Origin: Charina bottae
Taxonomy: Eukaryota > Chordata > Lepidosauria > Squamata > Charinaidae
Assembly: GCA_023362775.1 (NCBI GenBank)
Contig: JALMGJ010000004.1
Location: 80,342,798-80,406,797, forward strand
Length of the DNA: 64,000 nucleotides
Reading direction: 5' to 3'
Made by a program: the position numbers and the translations under genes. The notes below the pieces were generated by a model. That model was not told where the DNA came from. It ran no database searches and worked only from the letters and a program-made list of their open reading frames with translations. Within the stretch, counting starts at the first letter, position 1. Each line of letters starts with the position of its first letter. Below, piece by piece: positions 58,284 through 64,000 of the stretch.

Positions 58284-59217
58284 GGACCATATAAACACTA
58301 TAGATGCCAACATTAGCTTCACCAGAGAAGACACCAAGGACAACAGACTGGCATTCCTAGACTGTGAAGTCCTCATTGGGACCGGTGGCAAGCTAGAAAT
58401 AGGGATCTACAGGAAACCCACACACACAGATCAATATCTGATGTCTGACTCCCACCATCCACTGCAGCACAAACTAGGAGTCATCAGGACATTGTCACAC
58501 AGAGCAGAAACCATCCCCACCTCCATGGATTCCAAAAAGAATGAAAATCAGCACCTGAGAACAGCTCTGAAGGCCTGTGGATATCCAAATTGGGCCTTCA
58601 CCAAATCTAAATCTACCAGACCTAAAACAGCGACAGATAGGGCTGAGACTCAGAGTAAACGAAAGAACCTGGTCATTCCCTACATGGCTGGTGTGTCTGA
58701 AAAGATAAAACGGATATTTGGCAAACACCACATACCTGTATATTTCAAACCCACCAACACACAGACAGAGGCTTGTACACCCAAAGATCAAACTCCAAAA
58801 CACAAGAAAAGCAATGTAGTTTATGCAATCCAGTGCAGTGAGGAGTGCTCTGAACTCTACATTGGAGAAACCAAACAACTTTTGTACAGGAGGATGGCCC
58901 AACACAGGAGAAGTAACACCACAGGACCAGAGTCAGCAGTTTATCTTCATTTAAAGGAAAAAGGACACTCATTTGAGGACATTAATGTTCACATTTTAGA
59001 CAGAGAAGATAGGTGGTTTGAGAGAGGGGTCAAGGAATCCATTTATGCCAACTTGGAAAATCCTTCCTTGAATAGAGGTGGGGGCCTCAGGCACAATCTT
59101 TCTCCCATCTTTCTCCCGGCTTTGTCTTCTGTGCCTAGGAAGATTAAGACCATTTCGCAAGCTCAACAGCAGCATGGTGATCTTAACAATCCTCCTTTAG
59201 ATGATAAAAGGACTTAA
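58284..59217 (+). pseudogene. Penelope-like RT thumb and GIY-YIG endonuclease
   Basis: The frame is open from about 58284 (INTIDANISFTREDTKDNR, LAFLDCEVLIGTGGKLEIG, IYRKPTHTDQYL) through the residues numbered here from the ATG at 58441. Landmarks are HHPLQHKLGVIRTL, LKACGYPNWAFTKSK, then the nuclease with V127-Y128, paired cysteines at 132 and 136, Y140-I-G142 and a probable catalytic Glu199 in RGVKES. The basic tail ends at 59217. The RT catalytic core upstream is absent, so the copy is dead on arrival. The ATG at 58441 is internal and not a true start. Confidence 0.88.
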
Positions 59218-59424
59218 AATAACATCTCAATATAACCATGACCCCAGGTGTAAGGTCACACAGCTACCTAGAAACATATTTAGGATTCCCTTACCAACTT
59301 TGCTCAGATTGAAGAAGCTCCTTGGATAAGGAGCGAAACGTTTCCACTGAGAAAATAGAAATCCAGTTGACATGATTCAAGCTACAGACTCTACAGAAGT
59401 AGTTACCCTTACAATTTTCTATGT

Positions 59425-59676
59425 CAGTATTTCTTAAAGGGTGGTTCTAGGAGTCCACAAAATCAAAATAATTTGCCAGCCTCTGTTGAAAAGTAATACA
59501 ATATTAAAATCTCATCAAACAATCATGAGAAGCGGTAGCAGCATCAAATGCATCAATTTTAATTTTTAATACGGTAAATATTGATAAATATAACCCAAAT
59601 GAAAGCTCTTTTGGGGTCCTCCATAAGTTTTAAAAGTGGAAAGAGGTCCTGAGAGAAAAAAGTTTAATAAACACTG
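59425..59676. mobile_element. hAT-Charlie-like remnant
   Basis: Begins cagtatttcttaaa and ends tttaataaacactg, nearly inverted. Internal text (ggtggttctaggagtccaca, ttttggggtcctccataagt, gaggtcctgagagaaaaaag) recalls Charlie-type ends. Flanks ttctatgt and ttctaaga agree at 6 of 8 positions. Confidence 0.7.
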
Positions 59677-59820
59677 TTCTAAGAGTTACTCAGAAGATTG
59701 GAAACATTAAGAGAATTTATGAATGATAAGAATGCATCCAGAAGCTCATGTATATATTGGGAGTATATCGCCTGAGATTTAATAATGGAATGACTTATCT
59801 AATGCTTTTGCCAAGCTAGA

Positions 59821-59988
59821 GTGGAGCTTCTCTTTCCAACTGCAGATTATTTACCCAAAATGTGTGAAAGCTTCCTGGCAATTCCCTTTGCTGTTTATTT
59901 AGCAGACTTAAGGTCTCTCATCTCCACCTGTTATTGCTTTTTGTATACCAACAAAAACAATCTGTAGCCAAGAAGTACGTTTCAGCAA
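59821..59988 (+). repeat. Long direct repeat, left copy
   Basis: From gtggagcttctctttccaac to aagtacgtttcagcaa. The same sequence, with about five substitutions and two small indels, lies at 62591-62764 on the other side of the L2 copy. Confidence 0.95.
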
Positions 59989-62391
59989 CCTCCCTGCCTG
60001 AGCTGCTGGAGGCCATATCAGGGTTGGCAGTGGAGCTCCCCAGACTTATGGTTCTGGGATACTTCAACCTGCCATCCCTGGGGCATGCCTCAGAGGTGGC
60101 TCGGGAGTTCATGGCCACCATGGCAGCCATGGGACTTGGGACAGCGGCCCCACAGTGGACTTGGTTTTCTTGTCAGAGCAGTTGAATGTGAACTGAAGGG
60201 AGAGCTAAATCTGTCCCCTCTGTCATGGTCAGATCATGCCCTGGTGGCCCTGAGATTATCTTATGCTGCCCCCTCTGCAGGGAGGCAGGACCCATTCGAT
60301 TGGTACGATCCAGTGACTGGTGGACCTCATGGGGTTCCAAAGGGAGCTGGGGGGTCATACCCAAGGATCTGCTGTATGGTCCAGCAGAGGCCCTGGCTAC
60401 CGCCTGGATTAGGGAGGTGGCCAGTGCCTTCGACAAGATCACACCCATGCAACCTCTCCTGTCCCATCGAACCTGACACTCACCGTGGTTTACAGAGGAG
60501 CTGAGGGTTCTGAAGAGGAGAACAAGCTGGAGCCGCTATTAAAGCGTACCTTGTGGCAGTAAGAGCAGTGAAACGTCAATATTTCTCTGCTCTTATTGTA
60601 TCTGCAGAATGCCACCCAGCGGCCCTGTTCAAGGTCACCTGATCTCTATTGGGGAAAGTGGGCCCAGTAACCACCTACAGGACTACGCAGAGGAGTTTTC
60701 CAGGCTTCTGGAGGATAAAATTGCTCAGATTCATGCCAAATTGGATACCAAGTGTGGGGCATGGCCTGTGGAGATGCCTGGGGAACGTACTTACCCGGTT
60801 ATCTGGGAACAGTTTGATCCTGTTGGGCATGAGGAAGTAGACAGGGTCGTCCGGATTGTAAATGCCACCACTTGACAATTAGATCCATGCCCCTTCTGGC
60901 TGGTGAAGGCAGCTCGGGAGGTGACATGTGGGTGGGTCCAGGCAATGGTGAATTCATCCTTGAAGGAGGGGTGTTTCCAACAACCTTTAAAGACGCACTG
61001 GTGCACCCCCTCCTCAAGAAACCATTGCTGGATCCCACCATGCTGGACAATTTTCATCCAGTCTCCCACTTCCCCTTTTTAGGTGGTTCAGAAAGTGGTG
61101 GCATTGCAGCTCCAGAGGATCCTGGATGAAACGGATTATCTGGACCCTTTTCAGTCAGGTTTCAGGCCTGGATATGGGATGGAAACAACTTTGGTCACAC
61201 TTTTGGATGATCTCTGGTGGGAGCAGGATGGGGCAGTGCATCTATCCTTGCTCCTATTGACCTCTCAGCGGCTTTCAATACCATCAACCATGGTATCCTT
61301 TTGGGTCTGCTTAGGGAGTTGGGGGTGGGTGGTGTGGTTTTTCAATGGTTCACCTCCTTCCTCCAGGCAGGGCCGGTCCCAATTGGTGTTGATAGGGAGT
61401 GAGATATCTGGCCCACGGCCCCTCCTTTGCAGGGTGCTGCAGGGTTCAGTACTCTCTGCTCCTTTTTAATATCTACATGAAACCACTGGGTGAGATCATC
61501 CGTCACCACAGGATGAGGTATCATTGATATGCTGATGATACCCAACTATACATCTCCATCTCGGGTGATGTAAGTGATGCTGAAACCACCCTCTCTCGGT
61601 GCCTGGAGGTTGTAGGGGTCTGGATGGGGAACAACAGGCTTCAGCTGAACCCTGGTGAGATGGAGTAGCTGTGGTTTGGGAGCTCCTCGGCATCCAGGAA
61701 CTTAACATCCTTAGTTGTAGATGGGGTTGCACTGCCACAGACAGACCTGGTGCAGAACCAGAGGGTTCTCCTGGACTCACGACTCCTGCTTGAAGAGAAG
61801 GTGGCAGCCGTGGCCAGGAGAGCCTTCGCTGATCTTTGTGTTGTGTGCCAGTTACACCCCTTCCTGGATTGGGAGGCCCTCCGTTCAGTCACTCATGCCC
61901 TAGTCATCTCCCATATAGACTATTGCAATGTGCTTTACATGGGGCTACCCTTGAAGAGTATTTGGAAGCTACAACTGGTTCAGAATGTGGCCATGCGAGC
62001 AGTTTTGGGGGCCCCAAGGATGGCATATATAACACATTTGCTGCGGGAGCTGCATTAGGTGCCAGTTTGCTTCCAGGTCCAATTCGAGGTGTTGGTTATT
62101 ACCTTTAAAGTCCTACATGGTATGGGTCCAGGTTACCTGAGGGATGCCTCACCCCCATTACATCGACCTGTCCCACCCGGTCAGGCAGAGAAGGCATGTT
62201 ACGGACCCTGTCCATGAGAGATTGTTGATTGGCAGTGTCCAGGAAGAGGGCCTTCTCTGCTGTGGCCCCCACCCTGTGACATAAGTTACCCCCAGAGGTG
62301 AGGCAGGCCCCCACTCTCCCAGCCTTCCGAAAGGGAGTGAAGACTTGGCTTTGCCACCTCGCTTGGGGCAGGAGGGGGGATAGTCAATCAT
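59989..62391 (+). pseudogene. L2-like ORF2 remnants
   Basis: Endonuclease end at 59989-60240. RT approach at 60980-61030 with FKDALVHPLLKKPLLDPTM. RT at 61083-61560 with YLDPFQSGFRPGYGMETTLV, an SAAFNTINHGILLGLL block in which Asp of the FDT motif is changed to Asn, and a catalytic box that loses register near 61530. C-terminal domain at 61745-62391 with HIDYCNVLYMGLPL and LLRELH followed by a stop. The changed palm residue and frameshifts leave it inactive. Confidence 0.88.
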
Positions 62392-62590
62392 GGGGGTGGT
62401 TGGTGCCTTGATGAGGCCCTGAGAAATTTTATTGAGTCTGTAGTTTCTCCATCTTGGATGAATCTGTTTTTATGGTATTTTAATCTTTTTAAATTATTTA
62501 TTTATTTTAACCTGATTGTAAACCATCCAGAGTCACTTTGGCGAGATGGGTGGTGAAGAAATGTGAGGAATCAATAAATAAATAAATAAA
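59989..62590 (+). mobile_element. L2-like LINE, 2.6-kb 5'-truncated copy between long direct repeats
   Basis: Begins inside the endonuclease domain (LPELLEAISGLAVELPRLMV and the GYFNLPSLG motif, equivalent to the GDFN box). It proceeds through the spacer, RT, C-terminal domain and the tail ttgtaaaccatccagagtca, gcgagatgggtggtg and (AAAT)n ending at 62590. It is more broken than the copy at 52 kb, with several frameshifts in the RT. The boundaries coincide exactly with the two direct repeats. Confidence 0.9.
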
Positions 62591-62764
62591 GTGGAACCTC
62601 TCTTTCCAACTGAAGATTTGGAATTTTACCCAAAATGTGTGAAAACGTCCTGGCAATTCCCTTTGCTGTTTATTTAGCAGACTTAAGGTCTCTCATCTCC
62701 ACCTGTTAATTGCTTTTTGTATACCAACAAAAACAATCTGTAGCCAAGAAGTACGTTTCAGCAA
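62591..62764 (+). repeat. Long direct repeat, right copy
   Basis: From gtggaacctctctttccaac to aagtacgtttcagcaa. It follows the L2 tail without any gap and is the partner of 59821-59988. Confidence 0.95.
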
Positions 62765-63511
62765 GAGTAAATAATGAATAAACTCAAAAGGTATTAGGTA
62801 GTGAATATTGGAAGGAAAGAGAAAAGTTATAAAGAGATTCTAATTTGAAAGTAAAACTACTGTACCTAAAACAGTGATTATTATTATTATTGTTATTATT
62901 ATTATTATTGAAGAAAAAGATACATTAAAAATGTCATACTGTAGAAGATGCAGGGATATACCTTAGAGAGTTCAGTATCAGGTTTGCTTATTGTGCATGA
63001 ACAGGATAATCAGAAAATGTTGGTATTGTTTCCCCAGGTGTTAGGATCAGGATGTTATGGAGCTCTATATATGTGAATCTGTTTTGCAGCTCTGTTACTG
63101 TATATGGTACTCCACACACCCTCTCTTTATATGTGTTTGGAATCCTTTATCTTTCTATGGTTCTTTTATACTGTTTTCCACAATTGTTGTTCACTGCCCA
63201 AAATTATGTATTTAAGAGGGTCAGCCATATACTTTTTCTAAATAAACACACTGTCAGCATGACTTGCAAGACGTATCTAATGCAAATATCCATCTACTGA
63301 TATCTGCCATGGAAATGTGGAGGCTGAGAAGATGTTTAAATAACCTTAAGTTGAAAATGTCATCCTTATGGTTTCTAAAAATATTATTTTATTTATGACT
63401 TGGCCAGTATCAAATACAGAGCCAAACGGGGGATAAAATTCGGGGATTAGAGAAGCAAATCAGGTAAGAACAAGATTGTCCAAATGAGACAATGTCATTA
63501 ATGATCCCAGT
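62765..63511. other. Unique sequence with (ATT)n
   Basis: (ATT)n at about 62878-62910. The block 63040-63260 includes ttctaaataaacacactg, reminiscent of a polyadenylation region, but no LTR ends were identified. Confidence 0.35.
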
Positions 63512-63717
63512 ATGTGGTAGTTATTAAGGTGCTAGACAAGGCTTGGGGAGACTCAAGTTTGTATCCAGCCACAGTTACAGAAGCCCACTGGGTGATTTTA
63601 GCCAGTCATTTTTTTTCTTAGACCAACCTACCTCACAAGGATGTTGCTGTGGGAAAAATAGAGGAAGGAAGCTCCTGAAGGAAAAGTGGGATAGAAATCT
63701 AATAAAGAAATAAATAA
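63512..63717 (+). mobile_element. MIR-like SINE, diverged
   Basis: gtggtagttattaaggtgct, then actgggtgattttagccagt, cctacctcacaaggatgttg and ggaaaagtgggatagaaatc match the head, core and tail of the copy at 40683-40925 with many substitutions. It ends in an (AAAT)-type tail. Confidence 0.75.
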
Positions 63718-63760
63718 TGTACTGTATGAACTGTAAGCAGTAGTCCAACTGGATATAGTG

Positions 63761-63814
<54 letters not shown>
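63761..63814. repeat. (AAT)n microsatellite
   Basis: About 18 AAT units. The tyrosine- or isoleucine-rich reading frames across it are artefacts. Confidence 0.97.
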
Positions 63815-63815
<1 letters not shown>

Positions 63816-64000
63816 AAGGAACAATGCAAAAGCCACACAAAACAAAACAGTAGAGAAAACAAACCCAGACAGGAACAAGGAAAACAAACAAACAAAAATA
63901 AGGCATTGATCATCTTCTCCAAAGGCCTGGGCACGTCTTCAGGGCCTTTTGAAATACCAGTAGGGTTGGGGCTGTTCAAATCTGGGGGAGACTTATTTCA

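Larger units (their letters stand above)
57544..59388 (+). mobile_element. Second Penelope-like element with inverted arms
   Basis: Flanked by ctctacagaagta at 57531-57543 and 59389-59401, a perfect 13-bp TSD. A 36-bp extension (57544-57579) is present only on the left. The left arm (57580 to about 58283, minus orientation) is an inverted copy of the 3' half of the right part (to 59388) but lacks the segment encoding most of the GIY-YIG domain. The plus-strand core carries the end of the RT and the whole endonuclease. This is a different family from the element at 25.2 kb, with the same overall plan. Confidence 0.9.

Noticed and set aside
1..64000. CRISPR array, prophage, operon or other prokaryotic system
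   Set aside because: Repeat content, SINE/LINE families, microsatellites and the lack of dense genes all indicate vertebrate nuclear DNA. No repeat-spacer pattern was seen.
1..64000. Endogenous viral sequence other than Gypsy-type pol
   Set aside because: No retroviral envelope, gag, hepadnaviral, parvoviral or other viral protein motif was recognised in any open stretch.

Overview
This window reads as intergenic or intronic DNA from a vertebrate, most likely a squamate reptile and possibly a snake. The evidence is the repeat content: a Bov-B/RTE LINE, Sauria-type SINEs, CR1 and L2-like LINEs, Penelope-like elements with GIY-YIG domains, a small L1 3' end, hAT and Tigger-like DNA transposon remnants, and many long microsatellites in AT-rich DNA. 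I found no convincing host protein-coding exon, no functional tRNA or rRNA gene, and no CRISPR or operon-like organisation. All long open stretches belong to retrotransposon relics, tandem repeats or GC-rich transposon cores.

Layout. 1-2.4 kb: an ORF-bearing unknown repeat, a SINE scrap, a broken Ty3/Gypsy pol gene and a tRNA-derived SINE. 2.4-13 kb: mostly unique AT-rich DNA with old L2, RTE and SINE pieces and a hAT-like element holding 39-bp tandem repeats. 13-21 kb: a CR1 with a nested 81-bp hAT MITE, two copies of a chimeric SINE (one inside an L2), a GC-rich hAT MITE, and a 5'-truncated LINE with a perfect 12-bp target-site duplication (TSD). 21-29 kb: a Penelope-like element with inverted arms and a nested hAT, then a Tigger-like foldback element interrupted by L1 and an L2 tail. 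29-35.5 kb: microsatellites, L2 pieces, a Penelope reverse-transcriptase relic and an RTE fragment between long direct repeats. 35.5-43 kb: mainly unique sequence with a MIR-like SINE. 43-46.6 kb: a nearly full-length Bov-B on the minus strand. 48.5-55.6 kb: a full Sauria SINE feeding into a compound microsatellite, an R4-like relic, a 2.2-kb L2 and a CR1 fragment. 57-64 kb: an RTE tail, a second inverted-arm Penelope, a hAT-Charlie-like remnant, a 2.6-kb L2 between ~170-bp direct repeats, and a MIR-like SINE.

The genes do not form a pathway. The window is best understood as layers of insertions. LINEs (Bov-B, L2) supply the 3' tails that the SINEs copy, and nested insertions with intact TSDs give relative ages. 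The most informative observations are two Penelope insertions of different families with the same architecture (12-13 bp TSD, a 34- or 36-bp one-sided extension, inverted arms), a three-member hAT MITE family with perfect 8-bp TSDs, a SINE pairing a Sauria-like head with an L2-like tail, and LINE pieces flanked by direct repeats far longer than normal TSDs. Family names come from recognising protein and sequence motifs by eye. Species and exact subfamily cannot be fixed without a search.
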